DNA of 35,617 nt, from contig JAQUYU010000004.1 in NCBI GenBank assembly GCA_028691695.1, positions 13,343-48,959 on the forward strand, read 5' to 3'. A model generated the notes under the pieces. It made no database searches, was not told the origin of the DNA, and worked only from the letters and a program-made list of their open reading frames with translations. Below are positions 23,496 through 31,754 of the stretch, in pieces. The position numbers and the translations under genes were made by a program. Position 1 is the stretch's first letter; each line of letters starts with the position of its first letter. The DNA is from Sphaerochaetaceae bacterium. GTDB lineage: Bacteria; Spirochaetota; Spirochaetia; Sphaerochaetales; Sphaerochaetaceae.

Positions 23496-24908
23496 TTAAA
23501 GCTGAAGAAGCGCAATCTTCTTGTTAAGCGATATTGCATCAAGATAATAGCATTCAAGTGCAGTCTCGGCTTTCTTCTGTGAAAAAACCGCATCATCGAC
23601 ATCGGTCTGGCTTGCAAGCCCAAGATCCAGCTTGGCCTGCTCGGTCTGGACAAGCTTCTCGGCATAGTCGACATCAGCCTGGGCTTTCTTGATATCCCCT
23701 TCAAGAACCCGGATTGAAGACCTCATGTCCACGGCATCGTCCAGATAGCCGGAAAGCTCATTCTCCCAGTCAAGCTGTGCAGTGAGCTTGTCATATTCAA
23801 GCTCCTTGATCTCAATCTGGTCTGTTTCATCGGTATTTGACGGGACGTACTTGCCGGACAGAGTCACGCTCGGACTGAAAGTCGAGCTGCTTATGTTCCA
23901 TCCCAGATCCACAGACCCGCTTGCCGTCCAGCCATTGCTTGTTGAATACTTCACCCCGGCCGAAGCAGCCAGCGAATCAGAAGACCCAGTGCCCATCCCG
24001 ACATTGCCTGAAAGCGAAGCCAGCGCATCAAGCGTCTTGGCTGTTTCAGTCTTGTTCCTGTATGCTTCCAGAGCCAGCTGGTATTTGTACCAAGCCAGCT
24101 TCACCGAGGAATTCCCATCTTCCAATGATTCAAAATCCACAATCTGCGTCTCGCTGATCTCAGGCCTGACATATTCAATTCCGTATTTGGTCTTGAAGTT
24201 CGCCTTTGCTATGTCAAGCTTGTCCTGAAGATTCTCAAGGGCAATCGTCTGCGAATCAATAGCATTCTGGAGGTTGGAATACTTTGAAGTTCCCTCTGTG
24301 ACAGTCTTGAGCGCAACTGCCTTGTCAAGCTGCTTCTGTGAATCATCGAGGGATCTCTGCGCACTTTCTATGTTGATTTCCTGGTTGATAAGAGCTTTGA
24401 GGGCATCAATGAAATTCATCTGGAACTCAAGCAGGCTTGTCTGGTAGGAAGTCTCGATTGAAAGCAGCTGCCGTGCCATCGTAATGTCGTCCACATCGTA
24501 TACGTATCCCAGGTCAAACTCCCATACCAAGCCGGCATTGGGCGAGATGCTGCCGGACGTGCTGGAATTCTTCACAAGAAGCGAGGTATCAAGCCCAAGC
24601 GAATAAGTGATTCCGCTGTCCGTTTCAGGAAACTTCAATGTGAAGCCAGGATTATAGCTCAGTACAGATTCCTCTGTCGGCTGATACTTCATGGTTCCTA
24701 GATCCACAGTCCATGCCATCCCGTCCTGGGCATCAATCTTGCTTACAGAAAGAAGGCTGTTCTCCCTGTTGATCTCATATCGCTTCACCTGAGTGCTTGA
24801 GCTTTGAGCCTCAGCCATAAGTTCTTCAGCAGTTCCTGCATAAAGCGAGAAGAAAGAAGCGGCAAGGACTGTTATCAAAGTACAGGCAATTCTGATTTTT
24901 CTGTTCAT
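23496..24908 (-). CDS. TolC-family outer-membrane efflux channel
   Basis: 470 residues. The ATG at 24908 has GAGG 6 bp upstream; a frame from 24923 would add five residues. Signal peptide MNRKIRIACTLITVLAASFFSLYA is followed by two repeated halves of long amphipathic helices rich in Lys, Gln, Glu and Asp (about 140-230 and 370-470) around beta segments, the TolC/OEP pattern. It is the first gene of a six-gene operon (channel, adaptor, ATPase, permease, kinase, regulator) with gaps of 11, 5, 1, 2 and -4 bp. It forms the outer-membrane exit duct of the efflux complex. Confidence 0.88.
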   Translation of the reverse strand: MNRKIRIACTLITVLAASFFSLYAGTAEELMAEAQSSSTQVKRYEINRENSLLSVSKIDAQDGMAWTVDLGTMKYQPTEESVLSYNPGFTLKFPETDSGITYSLGLDTSLLVKNSSTSGSISPNAGLVWEFDLGYVYDVDDITMARQLLSIETSYQTSLLEFQMNFIDALKALINQEINIESAQRSLDDSQKQLDKAVALKTVTEGTSKYSNLQNAIDSQTIALENLQDKLDIAKANFKTKYGIEYVRPEISETQIVDFESLEDGNSSVKLAWYKYQLALEAYRNKTETAKTLDALASLSGNVGMGTGSSDSLAASAGVKYSTSNGWTASGSVDLGWNISSSTFSPSVTLSGKYVPSNTDETDQIEIKELEYDKLTAQLDWENELSGYLDDAVDMRSSIRVLEGDIKKAQADVDYAEKLVQTEQAKLDLGLASQTDVDDAVFSQKKAETALECYYLDAISLNKKIALLQL

Positions 24909-24928
24909 CTGTTTCCTCAACATATCGA

Positions 24929-24957
24929 AAAATAAAGCTTTATCAGCAAGTAATCAA
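24929..24957 (-). promoter_or_regulatory. candidate promoter of the efflux operon
   Basis: Minus-strand TTGATT and TATTTT are separated by 17 bp. The transcript would start near 24922, leaving only about 14 nt before the ATG with the GAGG SD inside. A perfect 12-bp palindrome ATAAAGCTTTAT (24932-24943) overlaps the spacer and -10. The match is modest; no -24/-12 (sigma-54) element was seen in this gap. Confidence 0.3.
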
Positions 24958-25001
24958 CAACCGCTGGTCAATTGCTCCATAAAAGTCCGTGTTTCTACAT
25001 A

Positions 25002-25023
25002 ATCGGATTATTCATCTTCCGAT
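25002..25023. repeat. inverted repeat upstream of the efflux operon
   Basis: ATCGGA and TCCGAT flank a 10-bp centre. It lies about 45 bp upstream of the proposed -35 in the 181-bp gap between feoB and the efflux operon. The 22-bp dyad with one-turn spacing of the arms has the size of a dimeric regulator site. This is a candidate enhancer or operator only. Confidence 0.4.
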
Positions 25024-25089
25024 TGCAGCACATAGAACTTTGACGTAGGAAACTTAAATGAGCTTTAAATCGATTCAATCTCCACGTTT

Positions 25090-27099
25090 TTACACAAAGA
25101 ACAGAAGCGCAGCCCTATAGACCAGCAAGGCAATCACCCAAGCCACTGTGCACTGAAACAGAATCATCAGCAATGTCTGATGAAGATTTCCGAGTTCTCT
25201 CCTGATAGCCGCAATTGCAGCCACGCATGGCGAATACAGCAAGGTGAACGTCAGAAACGACAGCGCAGAAGCCGGCGTGAAAAGCGCTGACAAAGCAACT
25301 GTCAATCCTGCAGTGGATGTATCAAGAAGCACGCCAAGAGTGCTCACCACTGCTTCCTTTGCGGTGAACCCTGTGATAAGCGCAGTAGTAATCCTCCAGT
25401 CAGTGAAGCCAAGCGGCTTGAATATCGGTGAAAAGACCCTTCCAAGCGCAGCCAGAAGGCTAGTGCTGTTGTCCATCACCACATTGAGCCTTGTGTCGAA
25501 TGTCTGCAGGAACCAGATGATCACAGTGGCGACAAGAATGACCGAAAAAGCCCTTTCGATGAAATCCTTCGCCTTCTCCCACATCAGGATCACAACAGAC
25601 TTGACCGAAGGCAGCCTGTAGTTCGGAAGCTCCATCACGAACGGCATTGAATTGCCCTTGAACAGCGTCTTCTTCCCTATAAGCGCAACAACAATCCCTA
25701 TTAGAATTCCCATGACGTACAGTCCGATCATCACCAGCGCCCTGTATCGCTGGAAGAATGCAGCTGTGAACACAGCATAGATAGGAACCTTCGCCGAGCA
25801 GCTTACGAACGGCACTAGCAGCATCGTCATCTTGCGGTCCCTCTCCGAGGAAAGAGTCCTCGTGGCCATGATTGCCGGAACGCTGCAGCCGAATCCGAGA
25901 AGCATCGGTACTATGCTCCGTCCGGACAATCCTATCTTCCTCAGCAGCCTGTCCATTACGAATGCTATTCTTGCCATGTACCCTGAATCCTCAAGAATCG
26001 ACAGGCAAAGGAAGAGAACAAGTATCACAGGCAGGAAGCTAAGCACGCTTCCGATTCCTGCAAATATTCCATCTATCACCAGGCTCTGCACCACTGGGTT
26101 GAGCTGATAAGCCGTCAGCCACCCATCTACCACCCCAGTGAACCAGTCTATCGCCTGAGCAAGCAGATCTGAAAGATTCTGTCCGACAAGATCGAATGTC
26201 AGATAGAACACCAGCAGCATTATTCCAAGGAATACAGGTATTCCCCAGTACTTGCTTGTCAGCACCTTGTCGATGCGCACGCTCTTCCTGCGCTGGATGC
26301 TTTCCGCCGGCTTCTTCACCGCTTCCTTGACAACCGTCTCTATGAAGTCGTACCTCATCGAAGCAATCGCCTCATTGCGGTCCATCTGGCTGTCAGTCTC
26401 CATCTCAAGAACGCTGTGCTCGATCAGATCATGCTCGTTCTCTGATATTGCAAGCAGCTTCTCAATCTGAGCATCGCCTTCCACGAGCTTTGTCGCCGCG
26501 AACCTCGGTGATATATGGCATCTTGCCGCATGGTCTTCGATTACATGGGAAACCGCATGGATGCATCTATGCACCGGTCCCGGTCCGCAGAAGTCAAGCT
26601 TCGCGGGAAGAATTCCATCATGCGCGACCTTGATCGCCTGCTCGACAAGTTCTTCTGTTCCCTGATTCTTCACTGCACTGATCGGGATGACCGGCACTCC
26701 GAGCATGTCGCTCATCTTCTCCGAATCCACGCTGCCGCCGTTGAGGACCACTTCATCCATCATGTTAAGTGCAACCACCATCGGAATGCGCATGACAAGC
26801 AGCTGCAGTGTCAGATAAAGATTCCTCTCAATATTCGTCGCATCAACGATGTTGATTATTCCATCGGGCTTTCCATTGATGATGAAATCCCTGGTAATGA
26901 TTTCTTCGTTTGTGAATGGCCTGAGCGAGTATATTCCAGGAAGATCCACTATGGTGCAGTCCTCATGCCCTTTGATCACTCCTGACTTCTGATCGACCGT
27001 CACGCCAGGGAAGTTCCCGACATGCTGATTCGCTCCGGTAAGCTGATTGAACAGCGTCGTCTTTCCGCAATTCTGGTTTCCTGCAAGCGCAAAATTCAT
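25090..27099 (-). CDS. feoB: ferrous iron transporter FeoB
   Basis: 669 residues from the ATG at 27099, which overlaps the feoA stop (TGATG) and has GGAGG 7 bp upstream. The N-terminal G domain shows G1 GNQNCGKTT, G3 DLPG and G4 NMMD. A helical linker follows, then a membrane region from about 285 with many segments and the two Gate motifs: GCSVPAIMATR and SCSAKVPIYAVF with their conserved Cys. It imports Fe2+ across the inner membrane in a nucleotide-dependent way. It is somewhat shorter than E. coli FeoB (773); no feoC follows. The gap after it has no strong terminator. Confidence 0.97.
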   Translation of the reverse strand: MNFALAGNQNCGKTTLFNQLTGANQHVGNFPGVTVDQKSGVIKGHEDCTIVDLPGIYSLRPFTNEEIITRDFIINGKPDGIINIVDATNIERNLYLTLQLLVMRIPMVVALNMMDEVVLNGGSVDSEKMSDMLGVPVIPISAVKNQGTEELVEQAIKVAHDGILPAKLDFCGPGPVHRCIHAVSHVIEDHAARCHISPRFAATKLVEGDAQIEKLLAISENEHDLIEHSVLEMETDSQMDRNEAIASMRYDFIETVVKEAVKKPAESIQRRKSVRIDKVLTSKYWGIPVFLGIMLLVFYLTFDLVGQNLSDLLAQAIDWFTGVVDGWLTAYQLNPVVQSLVIDGIFAGIGSVLSFLPVILVLFLCLSILEDSGYMARIAFVMDRLLRKIGLSGRSIVPMLLGFGCSVPAIMATRTLSSERDRKMTMLLVPFVSCSAKVPIYAVFTAAFFQRYRALVMIGLYVMGILIGIVVALIGKKTLFKGNSMPFVMELPNYRLPSVKSVVILMWEKAKDFIERAFSVILVATVIIWFLQTFDTRLNVVMDNSTSLLAALGRVFSPIFKPLGFTDWRITTALITGFTAKEAVVSTLGVLLDTSTAGLTVALSALFTPASALSFLTFTLLYSPCVAAIAAIRRELGNLHQTLLMILFQCTVAWVIALLVYRAALLFFV

Positions 27100-27323
27100 C
27101 ACTGAACCTCCACTTCAATTTCACTGACGTCTTCCTTCCTCAGCGTCAGAGCATATCCTCTGACCTTGAGTTCTATAGGATCGCCCATTGGAGCAGTCTT
27201 CACGATAATGACCTTTGTTCTTGGAAGCAGTCCCATATCGAGCAGTCTCAGTCTGAATTCATCTTTTCCGCCTACTTTGGTGATTACCGCTTCCTTGCCT
27301 ACTGGCAGCTCGCTTAGTTTCAT
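27099..27323 (-). CDS. feoA: FeoA, small SH3-like partner of FeoB
   Basis: 74 residues with the FeoA core: LPVGKEAVI, LRLLDMGLLPRTKV, APMGDPIELKVRGYALTLRKEDVSEI. It is a cytoplasmic SH3-like domain thought to regulate or support FeoB. SD TAGGAGA lies 6-7 bp before the ATG. It shares 1 bp with feoB and is preceded by a promoter and a DtxR-like dyad, so iron-repressed expression is likely. Confidence 0.95.
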   Translation of the reverse strand: MKLSELPVGKEAVITKVGGKDEFRLRLLDMGLLPRTKVIIVKTAPMGDPIELKVRGYALTLRKEDVSEIEVEVQ

Positions 27324-27332
27324 TCTGTTCTC

Positions 27333-27351
27333 CTAGGTTAGCTATGACTAA
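27333..27351 (-). promoter_or_regulatory. DtxR-like iron box in the feoA leader
   Basis: On the minus strand the 19-bp sequence matches the published DtxR consensus (TTAGGTTAGSCTAACCTAA) at 13 of 19 positions, including the intact half CTAACCTA and the opposite TTAG. It lies downstream of the -10 and directly before the SD, so it would block transcription when a metal-bound DtxR/TroR/IdeR-type repressor sits on it. The core GTTAG-N6-CTAAC could also form an RNA hairpin. Confidence 0.55.
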
Positions 27352-27365
27352 CTACCTATACAAGA

Positions 27366-27394
27366 AACTAACACATCAAACCGCCCGATGTCAA
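27366..27394 (-). promoter_or_regulatory. feoAB promoter
   Basis: TTGACA (a perfect -35, complement of 27389-27394) and TTAGTT (complement of 27366-27371) are 17 bp apart. The start is expected near 27359, placing the DtxR-like dyad at +8 to +26. Confidence 0.65.
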
Positions 27395-27440
27395 CAAATC
27401 AAGAATGATTTTCTGCCATAGTCGCCCACGGGTTGCCCTC

Positions 27441-27469
27441 TTGCAATATTCTTATTATAGTGCTATTAT
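27441..27469 (+). promoter_or_regulatory. promoter of the CDF-like gene
   Basis: TTGCAA at 27441-27446 and TATTAT at 27464-27469 are separated by 17 bp in an A/T-rich stretch. The expected start near 27476 gives a leader of about 60 nt. The promoter is divergent from that of feoAB, with about 46 bp between the two -35 boxes. Confidence 0.6.
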
Positions 27470-27499
27470 ATAGAAACTAGGGGTTTTTAAATAAACTAA

Positions 27500-27517
27500 G
27501 CGCACCGTTTATTGCGC
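27500..27517 (+). promoter_or_regulatory. leader hairpin before the CDF gene SD
   Basis: GCGCA/TGCGC arms with an 8-nt loop end 1 bp before the AAGGA ribosome binding site (27519-27523). The position relative to the SD repeats that seen in other leaders in this window. The SD itself is 13 bp from the ATG, longer than usual. Confidence 0.45.
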
Positions 27518-27536
27518 CAAGGAATTCTTTCTCATT

Positions 27537-28508
27537 ATGTGTCAGTCAAAGAAAGAGCTTCGCCTTATAAGGGGAGCTACTGTTGTCTGTTTCTTGTTCG
27601 GAATCCTTGGAGTTGTACTTTCAGTAGCATCATCTTCAAGATCCATTCTCTTCGATGGACTTCGGTCATTCATCCAGAGCGGCTTCATACTGTTCTCAGG
27701 ACTTCTTCTCAAGCTCCTGTACCGCGGTGAAACCAAGCAGTACCCATTCGGCTATTCAGCATTCGAGCCATTCTTCATCATAATCAGAGTGGTGATTCTC
27801 ATGTCTGCGAATATCTTCCTTCTGATCGGATCGGTCCAGGCGATATTCCAGGGCGGCTATATGATCAATACAGGCATAGCGCTGACATTCGCTGGGATTT
27901 CAATGACAGTATGCTTCGCCGTGTACATTGTACTCTCGAGAAATGCAAAGAAACTCGGATCGCCGATGCTGAAGAACGAAGCCATCAGCTGGCTTAACGA
28001 TACATTCCTCAGCGGAGCAATGCTCATAGCACTGGCTGTGATGAGCATACTTGAGCGAACCAGATTCGCATATCTGGCACCGTACACTGATCCTGCTGTA
28101 TCAATCATCTTCATTCTTACGATGTTCCCATCACTCTCTCGCCAGCTCATAAGCAACGCAAAGGAACTGCTGAATGCAGCCCCGCCTGAGAACATCCAGA
28201 AAGACCTTGAAGAAATAATCAAGTCCGAAGTGAAGCTGTTCGGGTTCAAGGACTTTGCCCTTTATTGCACGAAGTCCGGCCGGATGATCTCAGCAATAGT
28301 GTACATCACTCTGTTCAAGGAGCGCCCGATAGTGGAGCTCGATGCAATCAGAGCCAGAATCATCAGTGCAATGAAGGAATACTGGGAATTCTGCGACATA
28401 GACATAGTGTTCTCCATCGACACCAAGTGGATGGATCTCAATGAGCCGCCTCGCATCGACACAGAAGGCGATGATGACGAAGAAGACAAGGACAAGATAC
28501 TGGCTTAG
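27537..28508 (+). CDS. CDF-like membrane transporter with degenerate metal site
   Basis: 323 residues. About six membrane segments (about 13-32, 36-60, 80-105, 112-133, 155-172, 183-197) precede a cytoplasmic domain of about 120 residues and an acidic tail (DDDEEDKDK). The order and landmarks (FDGLRS in TM2, YPFGY loop, NEAISWLND in TM5, YTDPAVSI in TM6, then NAKELLNAAPP) fit the cation diffusion facilitator family. However, the site A ligands are mostly replaced: HxxxD of TM2 reads R43xxxQ47, and HxxxD of TM5 reads S151xxxD155. Zn/Fe/Mn export by the usual mechanism is therefore doubtful. It is divergent from feoAB, which hints at iron-linked control. The ATG follows AAGGA at 13 bp. Confidence 0.8.
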   Translation: MCQSKKELRLIRGATVVCFLFGILGVVLSVASSSRSILFDGLRSFIQSGFILFSGLLLKLLYRGETKQYPFGYSAFEPFFIIIRVVILMSANIFLLIGSVQAIFQGGYMINTGIALTFAGISMTVCFAVYIVLSRNAKKLGSPMLKNEAISWLNDTFLSGAMLIALAVMSILERTRFAYLAPYTDPAVSIIFILTMFPSLSRQLISNAKELLNAAPPENIQKDLEEIIKSEVKLFGFKDFALYCTKSGRMISAIVYITLFKERPIVELDAIRARIISAMKEYWEFCDIDIVFSIDTKWMDLNEPPRIDTEGDDDEEDKDKILA

Positions 28509-28520
28509 CCAGTGAATGCA

Positions 28521-28548
28521 GAAAGGGATGCCGCAAAGCATCCCTTTC
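28521..28548. terminator. bidirectional terminator between convergent genes
   Basis: A perfect 11-bp stem GAAAGGGATGC/GCATCCCTTTC with a 6-nt loop lies between the stop of the CDF-like gene (28508, plus) and the stop of rlmL (28557, minus). U-tracts are short on both strands, but stem strength and location support termination in both directions. Confidence 0.75.
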
Positions 28549-28556
28549 TTGTATAT

Positions 28557-30791
28557 TCAGTCTTCCTTATCCTGCTTGAGCTTTATTGAAACATTCTTCT
28601 TCAGGCGAATCTTCACCGGAACAGGAGCGAGCTTGTGCTTGCGGATCTCGAAGCAGTAGTGAATCTTACGATTGCGAGAGAAATCATCACCTATCGTCTC
28701 CTGGCTTATATCCTTCACATCGAAGATCTCTGCAATGTATTCATCGAGCTGGAAACGGGTGTAGTTGGTCGAGAAGATCAAAAGCCCGTCATCTGCAAGG
28801 TGAGCCATGCAAGACTTGATAAGCCGGCTGTGGTCATACTGGACATCAAAGCTGTCACGGCTCTTGCTATTTGAGAACGTCGGCGGATCGCAGAAGATCA
28901 GGTCGAACCTGTCACGCGTGCCGTCAAGATATCGCATGCAGTCATCAAGGTAGAAGAAGTGGTTGAGACTCTCAAACCCATTGATCTGCATATTCTTCTG
29001 CGCCCAGTCAAGGTATGTTCCGCTGGCATCTACGCTTACGGTTGACAGTGCCCCGCCAGCAGCGGCGTAGACAGTTGCAGTAGCCGTGTAGCAGAAGAGA
29101 TTGAGGAATCTCTTTCCCTTGGCCAAACCCTCGATCTTCGCCCGCACCGGCCTGTGGTCAAGGAAAATCCCGGTATCCAGGTAGTCGGTGAAGTTCACCA
29201 TGAACCTGTGCCCGCCCTCCCTGACAATGAAGAACCTGCTGTCAGAGGCATTGAGCTTGCTGTACTGTCTGTTTCCCCTCTGGATGGACCGCTGCTTCAC
29301 GAAGATGCAGTCCATATCGATTCCTGTAACACGCTCGGTTGCAAGCACAAGCTCGTCAAGCCGACGCTGTGCATCATCAGGATCGATTGTCGAAGGAGGT
29401 GCATACTCTTGGAGGCTTATCCATTTGCCTTCGTAGATATCGATGGCAGCCGAATACTCTGGCATGTCCGCATCATAGAGGCGATAGCAGCTTACACCCT
29501 CTTTATCCATCAAAGGCTTCAGGGCCTCAAGATTCTTCTTAAGCCTGTTGGCCGCCATCTGGGCACCATCGGAAAGAGGAGCGGAAAGCCTCTCCTCTCG
29601 CTTGGCCTTGGCACGTTCGATCAGAGCATTGCGCTCATCGTCAGTGTAGATGTAGTAGTGAGCAAGCTGGCATTCCATTCCGCCGTTGTACAGCGAATTG
29701 GTCCGGTCAGGCTTCATGTCCACGTAGCCAAGGAGGCTGCTGTCCCCGCAGAGAATAGAAGCATTCCATCCTCTGAAGCAATCAGTGATCACCTTTCCTA
29801 TTCCTGTATACAGCTTCTGGATCTGGACATCCGAATCACCCATCCGTATCCCATACGGAGGATCGGTAACAATGCAGCCTTTGCTGTCAGTCACATCGGA
29901 AGGCTTGGTATCGAGAAAGTCGCGGCACTGGAAGTCAATCAAACCGTCCACTCCTGCCGCCTTGGCATTGGCTTTTGAAATTCTGATAGCCTCAGGATCG
30001 ATATCCCATCCAATAATCTTGCACTTTGGAACAACGGTGCTATCATCAGCCTCGCTGAATACTTCGTTCCAGACCTTCTCGTCATGGAATGGAAGCTTGT
30101 AGAAAGCAAAGCGGTACGGATCGACCAGCCCAGGCGCAGAATGGGAAGCCGTCATCGCTGCTTCGATGCACAGCGTTCCGCTTCCGCAGAAAGGGTCAAG
30201 GAAAGTGCACTGCTGCCCATCCTTGAACCACTGGCTCCTGCATACGACCGAAGAAGCAAGGAACTCAGAAAGGCAGGCTTCAGTCTGCTGCTTGCGGTAG
30301 CCTCGCTTGGCAAGCGAACGGCCGGAGAAATCAATATAGTAGGAAACGCTGTCTCCATCTATATGGAGAGCGAATGCGATATCAGGATCATCGACATCCA
30401 CCGAAGGCCGCTGGTCATCGAACTTGTCTCGCATCCTGTCAACGATTGCATCCTTGAGCCTGATTGAAACAAAGTGGGTGTTCATCAGCCAGTTACAGCC
30501 GGAGACTGTCTCAGTCACTGCAAAAGTAGTATCAGGAGTAAGGAAATTCTCCCATGGAAGCTCGACGCTGTGGTCATAGAACTCATCAATCGAGGAGATC
30601 TCCGCCTGATGGAAAAGCACCAGAACGCGTGTTGCGCATCTTGTCCACAGGCAGAACCTGTATCCGACTCTCAGATCGCCTTTGAAGTACACTCCTCCGG
30701 ATGTGACCTTCACATCCTCGGATCCTGCCTGACGTGCCTCCGTCTCGACCAGATCAGTCTGGTTCGCTGAAGTTGCTGCAAAATAAATCAT
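28557..30791 (-). CDS. rlmL: bifunctional 23S rRNA guanine methyltransferase RlmKL
   Basis: 744 residues. It begins with a THUMP RNA-binding region (about 40-160). The first methyltransferase domain has DPFCGSGT (199-206) and a DPPYG motif, the RlmL activity that makes m2G at the 2445 position of 23S rRNA. The second Rossmann domain has LFCYTATATVYAA and FCDPPTFSNS, the RlmK activity that makes m7G at 2069. Length and both active sites match the fused enzyme of E. coli. The ATG at 30791 overlaps the hslO stop by 4 bp and has SD GGGGAGGA. Its operon links it to Hsp33 and Fic. The C-terminal LRLKKNVSIKLKQDKED is basic and may help bind rRNA. Confidence 0.93.
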   Translation of the reverse strand: MIYFAATSANQTDLVETEARQAGSEDVKVTSGGVYFKGDLRVGYRFCLWTRCATRVLVLFHQAEISSIDEFYDHSVELPWENFLTPDTTFAVTETVSGCNWLMNTHFVSIRLKDAIVDRMRDKFDDQRPSVDVDDPDIAFALHIDGDSVSYYIDFSGRSLAKRGYRKQQTEACLSEFLASSVVCRSQWFKDGQQCTFLDPFCGSGTLCIEAAMTASHSAPGLVDPYRFAFYKLPFHDEKVWNEVFSEADDSTVVPKCKIIGWDIDPEAIRISKANAKAAGVDGLIDFQCRDFLDTKPSDVTDSKGCIVTDPPYGIRMGDSDVQIQKLYTGIGKVITDCFRGWNASILCGDSSLLGYVDMKPDRTNSLYNGGMECQLAHYYIYTDDERNALIERAKAKREERLSAPLSDGAQMAANRLKKNLEALKPLMDKEGVSCYRLYDADMPEYSAAIDIYEGKWISLQEYAPPSTIDPDDAQRRLDELVLATERVTGIDMDCIFVKQRSIQRGNRQYSKLNASDSRFFIVREGGHRFMVNFTDYLDTGIFLDHRPVRAKIEGLAKGKRFLNLFCYTATATVYAAAGGALSTVSVDASGTYLDWAQKNMQINGFESLNHFFYLDDCMRYLDGTRDRFDLIFCDPPTFSNSKSRDSFDVQYDHSRLIKSCMAHLADDGLLIFSTNYTRFQLDEYIAEIFDVKDISQETIGDDFSRNRKIHYCFEIRKHKLAPVPVKIRLKKNVSIKLKQDKED

Positions 30792-31711
30792 TTGTCCTCC
30801 CCGAAGATCTCTTCCTTTGAAAACTCATAATCAGTCCCGCAGTTGAGGCATGAAACAGTCACAGGGAATTTGTCATCCTTGAGAATGCCGTCCTTCTCAT
30901 CCTGTGGAAGGCTCCGCAGATGAGCAAGGAAATTCCCTCTCGTGCATGGGCAGGAGAACCCGACGGCAGCCTTTGAAAGGAACTGGGGCTTAAGATCAGA
31001 GAACACTTCATCCACAAAAAATTTCATGTCTTCCCCTTCGCTGATCTTCTTTCCGACATACGGAAGCTTTGCTGAAAGCTTCTCCATCTTGTCAAGGCTC
31101 TCTTCAGAGCAGCCAGGAAGAACCTGAACAAATAGACCGCCGGCACCAATCAAAGTGCCTTTCTTGTCAAACTTCAGGCTTAGGTCGAATATAGAAGGAG
31201 TCTGCTCGCTCTGCTGGTAGTACAGAGCAAGATCCTTTGCAAGATCGCCGTACTCCATCATCACATTGCCGCAGAACGGCTCCTTGGATCCTTCGATGAT
31301 CTTCGTGATGCTCAAAAAACCAGGCCCGTAGAGAAGGTTAAGGTCCTTGCCCTCCATCGGCTTGTCCAATGGAATCGGAACCTGCTGAAGATACCCTCTT
31401 ACTGCTCCGCAAGCCCAGGCTTCAACGCTGAAGCCCTTTATCGGGCCGCCGCACTGGACTGTGAGAACAATTCTGTCGTTTCCCTTGACCTCGCCAGCAA
31501 GAAGCCCGCCGGCAACATAGGCCTGCCCGAGAACCCAGGTTTCAAGAAAGCCCAGGCCGAAGTTGGCCCTCATCTGATTCACCATCGCAGTGCATTGCAT
31601 TGCAGTCAACCGGAATTTCCCATCATCTAGCGTGTAGATGTAACGGGAATCTTCTGGCAGCTTGGAAAGCTGTTCCAGCACTGCAGCATCATCTATTTTC
31701 TTTTTTATCAT
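30788..31711 (-). CDS. hslO: redox-regulated chaperone Hsp33
   Basis: 307 residues from the ATG at 31711; a TTG at 31750 would add 13 residues but neither has a good SD. The core fold is marked by SRYIYTLDDGKFRLTA, QCGGPIKG and the Gly-rich YGPGFLSI blocks. The C-terminal zinc switch is complete: C254-x-C256 and C288-x2-C291. Under oxidative or hypochlorite stress these cysteines release zinc, form disulfides and turn on ATP-independent holdase activity in the cytoplasm. The gene lies 43 bp after the Fic gene and overlaps rlmL by 4 bp, so ribosome modification and proteostasis genes are coupled here. Confidence 0.93.
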   Translation of the reverse strand: MIKKKIDDAAVLEQLSKLPEDSRYIYTLDDGKFRLTAMQCTAMVNQMRANFGLGFLETWVLGQAYVAGGLLAGEVKGNDRIVLTVQCGGPIKGFSVEAWACGAVRGYLQQVPIPLDKPMEGKDLNLLYGPGFLSITKIIEGSKEPFCGNVMMEYGDLAKDLALYYQQSEQTPSIFDLSLKFDKKGTLIGAGGLFVQVLPGCSEESLDKMEKLSAKLPYVGKKISEGEDMKFFVDEVFSDLKPQFLSKAAVGFSCPCTRGNFLAHLRSLPQDEKDGILKDDKFPVTVSCLNCGTDYEFSKEEIFGEDK

Positions 31712-31754
31712 AACTCTGGTAAATGTAGTGGAATAAAGCCTTTTATTCAATCGC

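Noticed and set aside
24909-25089. Sigma-54 (-24/-12) promoter before the efflux operon
   Set aside because: I looked for GG-N10-GC in a TGGCAC-N5-TTGC context on the minus strand and found no convincing match.
29154-29978. A 274-codon plus-strand frame inside rlmL
   Set aside because: It is fully antisense to a clear two-domain methyltransferase, has no SD or recognisable motif, and reads like a codon-bias shadow.
31712-31750. TTG start at 31750 for hslO
   Set aside because: It has no SD and adds 13 residues that do not look like part of the Hsp33 fold; the ATG at 31711 is preferred, although its SD is also weak.
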